The position numbers were made by a program, and so were the translations under genes. A stretch of 64,000 nt of DNA, from the NCBI GenBank assembly GCA_036429605.1, contig CM071590.1, forward strand, positions 434,001 to 498,000, read 5' to 3'. Each line of letters begins with the position of its first letter. Positions within the stretch are counted from its first letter, which is position 1. The DNA comes from Cladobotryum mycophilum (Eukaryota; Ascomycota; Sordariomycetes; Hypocreales; Hypocreaceae). This document shows, piece after piece, positions 9,204 through 19,900 of the stretch. Below the pieces are notes generated by a model, which saw only the letters and a list, made by a program, of their open reading frames with translations, did not search any database and was not told the origin of the DNA.

Positions 9204-12065
9204 CTAAATTTTGATAGACCATACGGAAACAACCTCGGCACGGACAGAGACACAATCCTTTTCCCGCAATCGCCTTTGTCTCTTTCGCTCCTCGTTGAAC
9301 AATAACCTTCGCATAATGTCAGACGGGAGAGACCGTATGGAATCAAGCCTTGTAAGAATTACAGGCAGCGCTCCTCTAGCCATGTCTCTCTGGGCCCTCA
9401 CCCAGAACAGGTTATTGTCCAGTTTGTGGAAGAAGTATGTCTGCTCATGGCGGAGATTCCAGGGCTCAGTGCTGGCAGGGCAAAGCACAGCAGTTTCAAG
9501 AAGGCAGATTCGGCCCTGCCAAGTCGGGTTGGGGCCACGACATGTAATCTCCCCGGCTTCTAGGCATACATTCGACATGTACGCAAAAGTCGCGCAATCA
9601 TCTGAATCTGCAAGCATTGGCGTCCACTTGTTGTGCTCATCTAGCGGGATCCGGAAACACCGATTGACAACACCATCCTGCGGCCACGCAACTACGAAAT
9701 GCGTGCCACACGGACTAAGGCCAGTGTCTTTAAGGGTCTCCAAGATCTGTCGGATAAGGTTAAGTATGAATTTGTTGAGATCCTCCGGTAGGCTGCTGAG
9801 CCAGGCCTGGAGAGACTGTTGTGTTGCATTTGTTCCTCGAAACCTCTCAATAATACGGTGATTGGACCCCAGGTCCGCCCACAAGTTGCTATCCTTCATA
9901 CTAACCAGGGTTTTTGCAAATGCCGGAAGCAGGTCGGCGACCAGGTGCCTTAGCAAAACGCGTTGGGCCACGCCAGTACAGAAACTGACCCTGACGCCCC
10001 AGTAGTAGTCCAGAAAAGGCACCAACATATTGTCCTCGCGCTCAAGGTTCTTTGCCTTGACCGTTTTACCCCGCTGTTTTGCCCAAACGTTGTTTGCGAA
10101 AATAGCCAGGTGTTCAGGGCCCCCTTGAAGCCCAAACTGGTACTCGATGGATTCGGAGTACGAGCGGTATGTCCCGAGCTCTTCAAATTTTCCCAATGAC
10201 GCTATCCAGCATATCTGCTCGTCGTTCCTACAGATTGTGTTAACGGTGACTAGACCTCCGATTACGATTTCTGCGTCCAGGTTCAATGCAGGTGATGATG
10301 CAGACAGTTTTATGGAGTGGTCCCAGTGGTACTTCCCAGTCCCATCAGCTCGTGCCGGGGGACTGATATATCCTCCACCAATCTTCATAGCAAGCGGCAA
10401 CTCCATATTATTCAATCCAGACACGAGCTCACCCGGGCCCCATGTGTCTAAAACGTCTCTAGGAAAAGCACGAACATCATATTTCCCAACCAGTGGTATT
10501 TCAGGGGTGCCCTCAAGTGGCCCCGGACCATGAAAGGCAAGCACAGGACCTTGGCACATACCCGCAAGGCAAGTCAGTTTGACGAGACTTGCCGTAATGT
10601 ACATGTTAGGCGTGGATGAAAGCTCCGTCCCAAGAAGTACGATCTGCCGGAGCGGTGTGTCAAGAAAGAATGGTTGTAACATTCCGATATGAGCTTGAGC
10701 ATAGGAGAGAAACCCGATGCAGAGGAATTGAATAGCCAAAGATGCTATGTGAAAAATGTCTTCTATATCGTCAGTGTCGCGTACATTCAGGTCGCCGATG
10801 GCATGGCTAATGATGTCCCGCGACACTATCTGCAAAGAATTGATGGCCTGCTTTCGCCTTGGGTCATTGGCAGGGAGGTAAAGTCTACGGAGATATCTGG
10901 TCATTTCCATTGCCAAGTCAAACGTAATACGTGACAGTCGTAATTCGGGGCAGTTGTTGTGCGATGTTGTGGCGCAAACCCTTAATACCGTGAACGAGTC
11001 ACAGCAAAACCCAGCATCCTGGACAACGCGAATAGCAGTGACAAAGTTCTCGGTCACACGAATAAGCAGCTCCAAGGTGTCGAGTACGGTGGGTGACCTT
11101 GATTGTAATACTCGATGACGGAGCAATACAGTCAAATATTGCTCTTTAAACTCGGCTGTTCCATTCCAGTGCTCTGTGTCTCGTGAGGATGGACACACGC
11201 CGCCCAGACCGCACAATTTCTCAATTTTTTGTATCACTTCTCTTTCCGTATTTAACTTCAATGTCTGCCACGAGACTAAGTCGTTCCTAGGTGAGGCGCT
11301 AGAGAAACAATGTGCACAGCCGGCCAAATGATGGGTGGGTAAGATTTCGGCAAACGGAATATCCGTTGGCTCGAAATAGATCCATGGGGAGTCGTGAGTT
11401 CTCTCGTACAGAAGCTGAGCAATTTCAGCATAAGCATATCCGACTTCTTTGAGCTCTGCAATCCAGGCATAATCTCCATTTGCGACCTGACTGAATCGCT
11501 TTTCCAAGAAGATGGTGAGCGCATCAACGTTTCTATGAGCTAGCGCTTCCTTCATACTGTTTGGGAGACTGAGGTTCATGTTGGTGGGTGATGTCGCCAT
11601 CTTGCTCTCATTGTTTGATTCGCTGCCTGCGATCGGACTGGTGCTCAGGTTTATCCTCGTAGTCGTGTTAAGCCGTGGAGGAGGCGGTTGCGCAGAGAGC
11701 GGAATAGCACCCGGTGCAGCAACGAGCTCTTCGGCACTCAGGGACTGTACCCTATAATTATGTTCGTCAATCATTCGCTGAATCCGGCCCGACACCTCTT
11801 CTATCCCTGCCTGTGTTCTTCTAATAGTCGAGATTCGGTTACCTTCACTTTTCCAGCGCTCCACATCTCGATTCATCTTATCGAGCCGTCGCTGTTTTTT
11901 CTCCGTATCCTGGCAGAGCTTACACGGACTACCCTCGACATTGATTTCATAGACGAACTTTAACCCGCATGTGTGTCCCATACGATATTCCCTGTTGCAC
12001 TGCTGGCGGAAGTTGCCCCATCGCCAATAGCCACAGGTCCAACGTGTGTGGTCAAAATAACACAT
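9204..12065 (-). CDS. 953-residue conserved fungal protein of unknown function
   Basis: Single uninterrupted frame from an ATG at 12065. The N-terminal 60 residues are Cys/Trp/aromatic-rich (CGYWRWGNFRQQC, then HTCGL and CKLCQD), suggesting a small metal-binding knot. They are followed by a charged, probably coiled-coil stretch (about 55-115) and a Pro/Ser/Thr linker. From about residue 155 the body has motifs I associate with other uncharacterised fungal proteins: LEKRFSQVANGDYAW, PWIYFEP, WNGTAEF, CCDSFTVLR. I recognise no catalytic domain. The C-terminus is strongly basic (RLLFNEERKRQRRLREK). No signal peptide or transmembrane helix is seen. It is convergent with the NACHT gene. The intact length argues for a working gene. 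Confidence 0.8.
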   Translation of the reverse strand: MCYFDHTRWTCGYWRWGNFRQQCNREYRMGHTCGLKFVYEINVEGSPCKLCQDTEKKQRRLDKMNRDVERWKSEGNRISTIRRTQAGIEEVSGRIQRMIDEHNYRVQSLSAEELVAAPGAIPLSAQPPPPRLNTTTRINLSTSPIAGSESNNESKMATSPTNMNLSLPNSMKEALAHRNVDALTIFLEKRFSQVANGDYAWIAELKEVGYAYAEIAQLLYERTHDSPWIYFEPTDIPFAEILPTHHLAGCAHCFSSASPRNDLVSWQTLKLNTEREVIQKIEKLCGLGGVCPSSRDTEHWNGTAEFKEQYLTVLLRHRVLQSRSPTVLDTLELLIRVTENFVTAIRVVQDAGFCCDSFTVLRVCATTSHNNCPELRLSRITFDLAMEMTRYLRRLYLPANDPRRKQAINSLQIVSRDIISHAIGDLNVRDTDDIEDIFHIASLAIQFLCIGFLSYAQAHIGMLQPFFLDTPLRQIVLLGTELSSTPNMYITASLVKLTCLAGMCQGPVLAFHGPGPLEGTPEIPLVGKYDVRAFPRDVLDTWGPGELVSGLNNMELPLAMKIGGGYISPPARADGTGKYHWDHSIKLSASSPALNLDAEIVIGGLVTVNTICRNDEQICWIASLGKFEELGTYRSYSESIEYQFGLQGGPEHLAIFANNVWAKQRGKTVKAKNLEREDNMLVPFLDYYWGVRVSFCTGVAQRVLLRHLVADLLPAFAKTLVSMKDSNLWADLGSNHRIIERFRGTNATQQSLQAWLSSLPEDLNKFILNLIRQILETLKDTGLSPCGTHFVVAWPQDGVVNRCFRIPLDEHNKWTPMLADSDDCATFAYMSNVCLEAGEITCRGPNPTWQGRICLLETAVLCPASTEPWNLRHEQTYFFHKLDNNLFWVRAQRDMARGALPVILTRLDSIRSLPSDIMRRLLFNEERKRQRRLREKDCVSVRAEVVSVWSIKI

Positions 12066-13056
12066 TCTGATTGCAGGTAGTAGTGAAGATGAAAAGTATC
12101 AGGAGAACAAGCACGGAATTTCCATCGCAATATGTGATTAATATAGTCAAAAAAAATGAAATGAAAAGAGAATAGAACAGAACACGGGTAGGGCAAAAAG
12201 AAGTCGATATGCCCAACAGTGGCTGTGCTCAGGGCTGTACGAATACATTAATTTTGACTCGCGCTCTGTTCAGGAGTGAGGGGAACAAGGCATATAGGCA
12301 ACTGAAACCCGCCTCCACATTATCCGTGATCACCACCAGTCGCTGCCGATTGGGGTCACATCAATTCCGGCATGGCTCTGGAACCCATGCACAGTTGCCT
12401 GAAAGGGCCTGGCACATTCATTCATGCAGTTACTGTATGCCGGCCCATAAGACGGAATACCTCCCGATAAGTCAGCAAAATGGCTCACCAATTAATGCTG
12501 AAAGTAACGAGCTTCATATGAAAGTACAGCGCCAGGTCTCTAAAGAAGCTCTGATCTCCATGTTCTCTTTCCCCCGCCACCTTGCCTTATATCGGCGGCT
12601 ACTTGCAAGTTATCAAGGCAGCGCGCATCAAGCAACCAAAAAAATAGATCGGTATAGTGCACCAGAGTTGTTGAGGGTTAGTCGATCAAGAGATTCGAAA
12701 TAGCGACGGATGAATTATGTATCCAGATTCAAAGGAACATTTGAACATATGCTTATCTTATTTAGAATCGTTGTACACACTCGATTGTCAGTTCATGATT
12801 GGAATCTTAGCCATCAGGCTGTTTAGAAGTTATGATATAGGTTTAGTCATTCTCTGAATTATCTCTTTAGTTGCATTAATTCATCTTACGAAAAGGTAGC
12901 AGGCAAATGCTCTGCGTAGGCAAAACTCCAAAATAGTGAAGAAAATAATGGCAGTTCCGTCTTAATCTATCCCAATTACACCCCAATTCACATCACTACC
13001 GCCCCCTACCTCAAATTCCCTTCAATCAGCCTCAGTTCCATCACGATAGAGACCCA
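12066..13056. other. Intergenic; one unsupported 164-codon frame
   Basis: Promoter of the 953-residue gene (minus) lies just above 12065. An ATG-started frame at 12209..12703 (plus) has no recognisable domain, signal peptide or codon pattern that would support it, so it is not annotated as a gene. Confidence 0.4.
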
Positions 13057-13366
13057 TCATTCCTGATACTGACTCTGACCAACATAGCAGTTACAATAGT
13101 CGGGTATGGTACCGCGTCCATTGCAATAGGCACACGGAGTGTGTACACGACCGCACCCTCTGCAAGCTGGACAGTCTTTGTTGTGTCCAAAACACCTGGG
13201 GCATATGGTCAGAGAACCTCCACGCCCCGCGCAAGTCAGGCACTTCTGAAAAATGTAGCCCGTATCGGCGCACATGTCGCACTGCTCTTCTGGTCTTCTG
13301 CCTATTCCATAATTAACACAATATCCAAGTCTTCTGAGCCTCCTAGCTCCTCTTACGTTTAGGCAT
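13057..13366 (-). CDS. Small Cys-rich DnaJ-zinc-finger-like protein, copy D
   Basis: Two exons, complement(join(13057..13301,13357..13366)), 84 residues. The first exon is 10 nt (ATG CCT AAA C), with donor GTAAGA, a 55-nt intron and acceptor AATAG; the joined frame starts Met-Pro-Lys-Arg-Arg-Arg-Pro. Motifs in order are CDMC, CLTCAGRGG, CPRCFG, CPACRGCG, CAYCNGRG and CNC. This copy keeps glycines best and looks most like a canonical DnaJ zinc finger. It lies about 11 kb from copies A and B, with the receptor and the 953-residue gene between. Function unknown. Confidence 0.72.
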
Positions 13367-15129
13367 CTTGAATAATTAAGCCTTGCTATTCACTAGTTGA
13401 GAGCTTAGATGGTATCGTATTTTGTATCTTTGAAGGCTTGTCATGTATTTGAAGTTGACAAGTTGGCGGGTCTGGTTCAAATTGAGAGGCGGAAGCGAGG
13501 GAAAGAAGAAGAAACACGGCGTTTTATATACATTTCTCACCTTACGATATCTTCTTGAGAAAGATAGTATGTGATAGGAATCAATCGGTCAGATCATGAC
13601 TGACTGGTCGATTACGTTGTGACAGCCAGTAAAAATTCCATCTAAGTCACGGAATGATGTCCTCTGGCTTCCATTGTTCAATTCTAGTTGACAATTCTGT
13701 AGGTCAATCACGGGTCACATTGAAGCATCTCATCATACATTATTTTTGACATATAAATCGCTTTTAGAAGTTAAAACGATGACTACTTGGGTTCAATGTT
13801 GGCTGGATGGTCATCCGTCAGAGGCAGCAGATTCGAATCGCATACCCTATACTTGCATGGAGGAGAAATACAACCGTCGCGGGCAAGGTGATTATCTGCT
13901 TATGAACACATTATAAAATTCTTGTGGGGGAATGTTAATCACATTTTAATACGCCTGAATTCTATCGCAAAATGAAATACAAGACTTTGTGAATACAATG
14001 CATAGCCATTTGTAAACAACACCAGCAGTGACCAAGGCAAGGGTTGAACAGCAAAACACCACCTCACCCATGCTCTACACAAAACCCTCCGACGGTGAGA
14101 AGATCACAAATTCACTCGACCTTGACAGGGATGGCCTTGAATCACAGAGACCACGTTAATTCAGAGCACCCTTGGCAGATCATTACGCTCGGCCCCCCGA
14201 CTCATCCAGCTTCTTCCCTGAGCAAACAGGTACGGACCCCAATTATTGAGGCTCTAAGCGCCCATGTTATCTGTTCCTGCAGCAAGTAAAAGCCTCAATT
14301 GCAACGTGATGAAGTGCATCAGGCCATCATGTTCGATTCGGCGGCCCACGATGGTCTTTCTCGAGGGCCTCCATCCATCCAGAGAGTCGGTATCCTGCCC
14401 CTAGACTACTAGGACCTGGAGATGCGGCCCAGGCACTAAATGCACTGGAAGCTCTTCTACCTATTCTGGGATCGCCACTTGATCTCGGAGATGGCAAAAC
14501 GGATACTGACTGACCTCCATCAAACTGAGGAATTGAGAGAGGACCAACATCAAGTTGCAAAGCGGCAAAAAAATCATGTGATGAGAGGCCAATGCAAACA
14601 CATCAAGTCCACATGAGGCCTTTACTCGTGAAACCCTAGACTGAAGAATGTAGTACTACTGGAGATGAACTTGGAGGCGGCGGGCCATGAATTCAAGCGG
14701 CCAGGGCGGCAATCCGAACCGTCGGGACAGAAAATCGAACAAAGGGTGGCCCGCGGGGACGAGACCGAGAGGCTCTGCCGTTTCTCCGGAGATTTGCGGC
14801 GCAGGTTTTTTTCTTTTTTGGGGGAAATTAGATGCTCATCCATCAATTGTAGTTGATACTGAGTGTTCCATGTGGTTGGAGGGAGGAGTTGGTTGGACTG
14901 TGAGTGGATTAGCGGGAAGCGCCAGAGGGGGACTGGACAGGGACTCATGCGACCATGAAACACGATCCAATTCAGGAACAGGCGATGTGAGAACCAGTGA
15001 ATTGGAAAAGTCGAACCAACAGCATCAAAGGTCGAATCTGCGGGCTAACAGTTTTTGTGAATGCATCTATAATTGAGGCGAAAAAAATAAAGTTGCGTTT
15101 CCGATGGATCGTGGCAATGGCAACAAATA
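13367..15129. other. Intergenic, no gene recognised
   Basis: Mixed composition. The part from about 14650 to 15000 is GC-richer, with overlapping short frames in several phases, none with a recognisable domain. The target TA of the transposon insertion is at 15128-15129. Confidence 0.45.
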
Positions 15130-16985
15130 AGTCAGACCACCCAGGTCCCGACCACCCCCACTTTCCGGCCACCTAATTTACGTCCAACCACCTCATGACC
15201 TATATCATTCCAACCGCATTTTCTCTACCAATTCTTATCGTATCAAAAAGATAATTAGATTTTTGGAATCCTCATGCCTCGTTATACTGAAAATGATATC
15301 AAATATGCCATACAAGCTGTTCTGGACGGCTCATCTCTGCGCGAGGCTTGCCTCAAGTGGGGAGTCCCTAGGACAACCCTTTCAGACCGGATAAAAGGTT
15401 CAGCAACAAAGGCAGTTGCTATGGAGCACCTTCAGAGGCTTTCCAAGGAACAAGAAATACACCTCCGTGAGTGGGTTCTTGGCCAAGCCTCCCTAGGGCT
15501 GCCACCAACACATAAGAGACTCAAGGAATTTGCAACCCGGATCATCGAGGCTAGTGGTGACCAACGACCACTTGGAAAACGGTGGTTGACCGGTTTTTTA
15601 GCTAGAAACCCGGAAGTTAAGACTATCAGAGGCAAGCAAATGGATTCTGTACGCATCAACGGGGCTACGACTAAGATTATCAAGGATTTCTTTTACCTGC
15701 TGGAGCTACCGTTGATTAAGGGCATCCCCCAGAAAATCGATATAATATGGATGAAACTGGGATCCTAGAAGGCCAGGGAACTAATGGTCTGGTCCTTGGT
15801 AGCTCATCAGTTCGTCAGACGATAAAAAAACAACCTGGAACGCGTTGTTGGACCACAATCATCGAGTGTATCTCAGCAACAGGTCGGGCTCTTAGTCCGT
15901 TGGTTGTTTTCAAGGGCCAGACCGTTCAACAACAATGGTTCCCTGACGAGATGAGTTTTCTAGCAAATTGGCAATTTGCTGCAACTTCTAAGGGCTGGAC
16001 AAACAACGAGACAGCCGTAGCTTGGCTACGAGAGGTCTTTATCCCCCAGACAAGGAATAGATCAAGCCCAAGAGTTCTTCTGGTTGTTGATGGCCACGGG
16101 AGTCATACAACCGATGATTTTATGTACGAATGCTACAGAAACAACATATATATCTTATTTTTACCTCCACATACATCTCATGTTCTTCAACCTCTTGATA
16201 TCTCGATTTTTTCGCCCGTCAAGACAGCCTATCGCAGAGCTATAGAGAAATACCCAGATGCCTTTGATTCCTCGCCCGCGGGCAAGATGACGTTCCTATG
16301 TTGTTATCATACAGCTCGTCTAGCAGCCTTGACATTAAAAAACATCAAAAACGGGTTCCTTGGCTCTGGGTTGTGGCCAGTTAACCCGGCCAAACCTCTG
16401 TTGAGCCGTCTTCTTCTTGAGAACCAAAGGGGCCAAACCCAAGTTCCAGAAACGCCGAAATTGGTGCCGTTAGAAGCCCAAGAGAACAGGGAACCTAAGA
16501 CAATTGTTTTTATTACCCCAACAAGGTCCCAGCAGCTTCGTGGCCTTGTGGATCTATTCCACTTGGACGACCCTGCGATCCGGCTACTATTCAGGAAGAT
16601 TGGCAAAGGTCTAGACCAACAAAACACCAAGCTGGCCGAAGCTGATGCCAAAATCAAGGAACTAGAGCATCTTGTTCATGTTTACCGGCCCCGGAAGAGG
16701 CAAAAGGTCACAGAAGACTTGAACAGTCGATTTATTAGGATCAAGGATGTTCTTGCAACAAGGAAGCGTTACAGAGAGCTATTGGCACCGAACCGGGCTG
16801 CAGAATTGATTTCTTCATACAGCTTGCAAGACCTATGTTATGAATTTTATCTAGAATAGAAAAAAAACACCAAAAAAACAGTTGTGATGCTGTTGTGTTC
16901 ATATGATTCCGCTGCGTTCCTTGTGATGTGTGGTGTTTTGAGGTGGCCGGAAAGTGGGGGTGGTCGGGACCTGGGTGGTCTGACT
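15130..16985 (+). mobile_element. Fot1-like (pogo, Tc1/mariner superfamily) DNA transposon
   Basis: The element is 1,856 bp long. Its inverted terminal repeats are identical over 45 bp, starting AGTCAGACCACCCAGG, and it is bounded by TA at 15128-15129 and 16986-16987, the usual target duplication of this superfamily. The AGTCA start and overall size match Fot1 elements known from Fusarium. One transposase gene fills the inside. Perfect terminal repeats and the absence of C-to-T decay indicate a recent insertion. Confidence 0.93.
15274..16859 (+). pseudogene. Fot1-like transposase, frameshifted
   Basis: The first frame (15274-15768) begins MPRYTENDIKYAIQAVLDG and carries a pipsqueak-type helix-turn-helix (about residues 7-40) and a CENP-B-type HTH up to about residue 130. 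The second frame (to 16859) carries the DDE_1 catalytic core: MDETGILEG (first Asp), VVDGHGSH (second Asp) and LQPLDISIFSPVK (third Asp). A charged, coiled-coil-like C-terminus with a basic patch follows. The two frames join only if one base is added in the run of five C at 15726-15730, giving the expected link before RYNMDETG. So the copy carries a single-base deletion and is probably not autonomous, unless this is a sequencing error or ribosomal frameshifting compensates. Confidence 0.85.
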
Positions 16986-16987
16986 TA

Positions 16988-19900
16988 ACCAACTAACCAA
17001 CACGTGAACCAGGACAAGGGAGACAGAGAGACCCGAGATAGCGACCCAAAGAAGTTCCAGAGCATGTGGGAAGTGAAACAAGTCTCTTTGTCTGTGGAGG
17101 CGCGCGTTAAAAGAGACACAAAGGAAGAAGGTCTTGGGTCAAAGAGAGGGCCGTCCCGAAGGACTGGAAACCACTGAGACAGAATGGAGAGAGGGAGTGT
17201 TGATCGCACTGAAACAGCCTACCTACCTTGTTTACCAGATGATGCACTTTTCGTCTAACCATTGCCCATTCAAGGGCTCCCTCCCAGCTTCTCCCAGCTC
17301 TAGAGGCACAGAACTCAACATGACGTAGTAGGAGGAGCATTGTTTACCAAAGACGGGCGGCAACCCAGGTTTTGATTAGATTTCGAAACTATCGTCACAT
17401 TTTTGCTTTACTCAACCACCCGTTGCCCTGACCAACATGACGTAGTGACACGAACAGAGGGAAGGAGAGAAAAAAACCATCATCATTTAGTTCCGTTGGG
17501 AGGCAGCTTGGCGGCGCGTCAAAAACACGCGATGGTCATGTGAATTCGCAAAGAATGGCTAACAGGGCTGATTTTCAGTTCTTTCGTCCCCATCCTCCAG
17601 AGCAAAGACTGCCTGCCTACCCTCCCCCTTGGCAAACACCCTTGTCTGGCCCTCTCCAAAGTGCCTCCAAGTGCCCCAAGTGCCCCCTCTCTGTCCCTCT
17701 TCCTTCCAACGGTCTAAACAATGACACAAAGTGGGGGGAACGAGAGAGTGTGTGAGTGAGGGTGAGGGAAAAGGGAAAAACGAGGAAGAGGAAAAAGTGG
17801 ATGGGGGGGGGCGTGTGAAGAGGAGAAACTTGGAGGAGGAGGGAGGACCTCCGTCAAACACTGCCACCCCTCCCGTCGTCCCGTCCGTCTTTGCATGCGT
17901 AGGCGCAAGTCGGTTTTTTTGGCAAGCCAAGGATGGAAAGAGGGTGTGAGTGTGCGAAGAAGTGTGAAGTGCCAACCAACCTTGGGCAAACAAGACTGGA
18001 AAGACTGAAAAGTGTCGTCGCCAGTACGTAGTAGGTTGGTTGTTTTGCAGGAAGAAAACGGGGTCAAGCAACCAAGCCAGGGGGGACAAGTCTCAAAGCC
18101 CGTAGCGTCGCCGCAAGAAGATGCAAGTGAGCGGAAGCAGCAGCAGAGGCAAAAGAAAGCACAGAGCAAGTTTCATGCTGTCTGTATGTGAGTGAGACTT
18201 GGTCTGAGAGAGATTACTTTTTTTTGGGTACGTGTGTGAGAAGCGTCGCAGATGTTGCGACTCGTTTCCGTTCAAAGACGCGACGACGACGGCGATGATG
18301 CAAGCCTACCACATCGCATCGCATGCAAATCCAAAATTATCCACAAGGGCGCGCCGTTGAAAGAATAAATCGCAAACAAAGCCAAAATAGTGTAGAAGAA
18401 AAAAAGTCAAATTTAAAATTATCACCAACCGACTTTCTATTTCCATCCCGTTCTTCATGCTTCGTATTTGTTCCATCCCTTGGCGTCTAGACTTGAGAGG
18501 CGCCACAGTATTTTTGGCATGAGAATTTGGATCCTAGAGGCAGCCATTCAGATGGGCTGTAATGGTGGATTGTCTTCTTGGTGGTGGATGGATGGATGGA
18601 CGGCGGCGGCTGGTTGTCGGCTGATGGTTGTCGTGTCGGCATCCCGCATTGTTGGGGGCACTTTTTCAGGGACAGTCTCGATTGGGGGGATGAAGGGCCT
18701 GGATCATGCCACATTATGGGATTACTGCTACAACTGCACGTCGTCAGGAACTAAGGCGGTTTATAGTATGCAGATAGGAATGCATGATAAGATGGGAAGC
18801 GATATGGATGGATGGATGTGATGTGATATTGATAGAAACGAGAAGAGCGGCGGACATGCAAGTGTCGCGACTTTCCTTGATAGGGCGAGTATACGCATAC
18901 GCATAAGGTATGTAAATGTAAATGTACGATGCAAGAGGAGCAAACATTTTTTCTGAAACATATACTGCAGTCAGATTTGACAGCAGGGCCTGTATGGACA
19001 GCTATTCTTTGCTCAAAGGAGTTGGGGCTGTCTCTTACAAGCAGAGAGAGAGATAATACGGGATACGATTCAAGATTCAACTGGCTCGGTTGTCGCATTA
19101 CTGCAGCTTTTTTTACGCGTCAGTGCATGTCGTCTCTAGATACATGCTCCTCCTTATGGAGACTTTTTGAATTCGTGGGACGACCGATTACTGCTTCGAT
19201 GAGGATGCTGATGATCTTGTAAGAATAGTCATGAGCGATCAAATCTGACAGATATTACAGAATGCAAGTTCCATGCCATGTAGTCCATGTACATGCACGG
19301 AGTAGCAAACATGCCATGACCCACGGAGTATCCGTTTTTTTTCTTAATCGGACTCCATCCTGAGTCTGAGTCCTGTCCCATTCTAGGCTGCAGGGTAAGG
19401 GCGGAGGAGTCAACAAAGTCAAGATGGAAATCCGAATCATTCCAAGGACCTAGCCGACAGTTTACGGTGGTGGCGGCCACGAGCCAATGAAGAAGAAACT
19501 ATTAGCAGTCCGGCCGTCTCCGTAGAGGCCAAGGTACGTCAACGGCGAGCGAGAGCCCCCCTCCCTTGGCATTGTTGGTACCTGGAGCCGGAACTTGGCA
19601 GGAAAAACGAGGTCATGAGGTCCCATAATTCGGACTTGGAGATGCGTCACCGCGGTGAAAAAAGAAGAGAGAGTGCGACTACAAACGGAAAGATTTCGCC
19701 ATCAGGTACAGTCTAGGACTAAGGTACTAAGATACTTAGGGTTCGGTAGACAGAAAGAGATGGTGGTGAGGGAGAGAGCAGAATGTCGGAATGGGGTCTT
19801 GAGTGAAGCGATTATGGATGGGAGGGGTGTGTGTGCAGTTGGGAAGGGGCTCGCCGGCGAGTTGGCGCCAGTCTCATGACTTGCTTAGTTGCCCTTCTAC

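Noticed and set aside
12209..12703. 164-codon plus-strand frame
   Set aside because: No domain, signal peptide or splice support; it lies in the promoter region of the divergent 953-residue gene.
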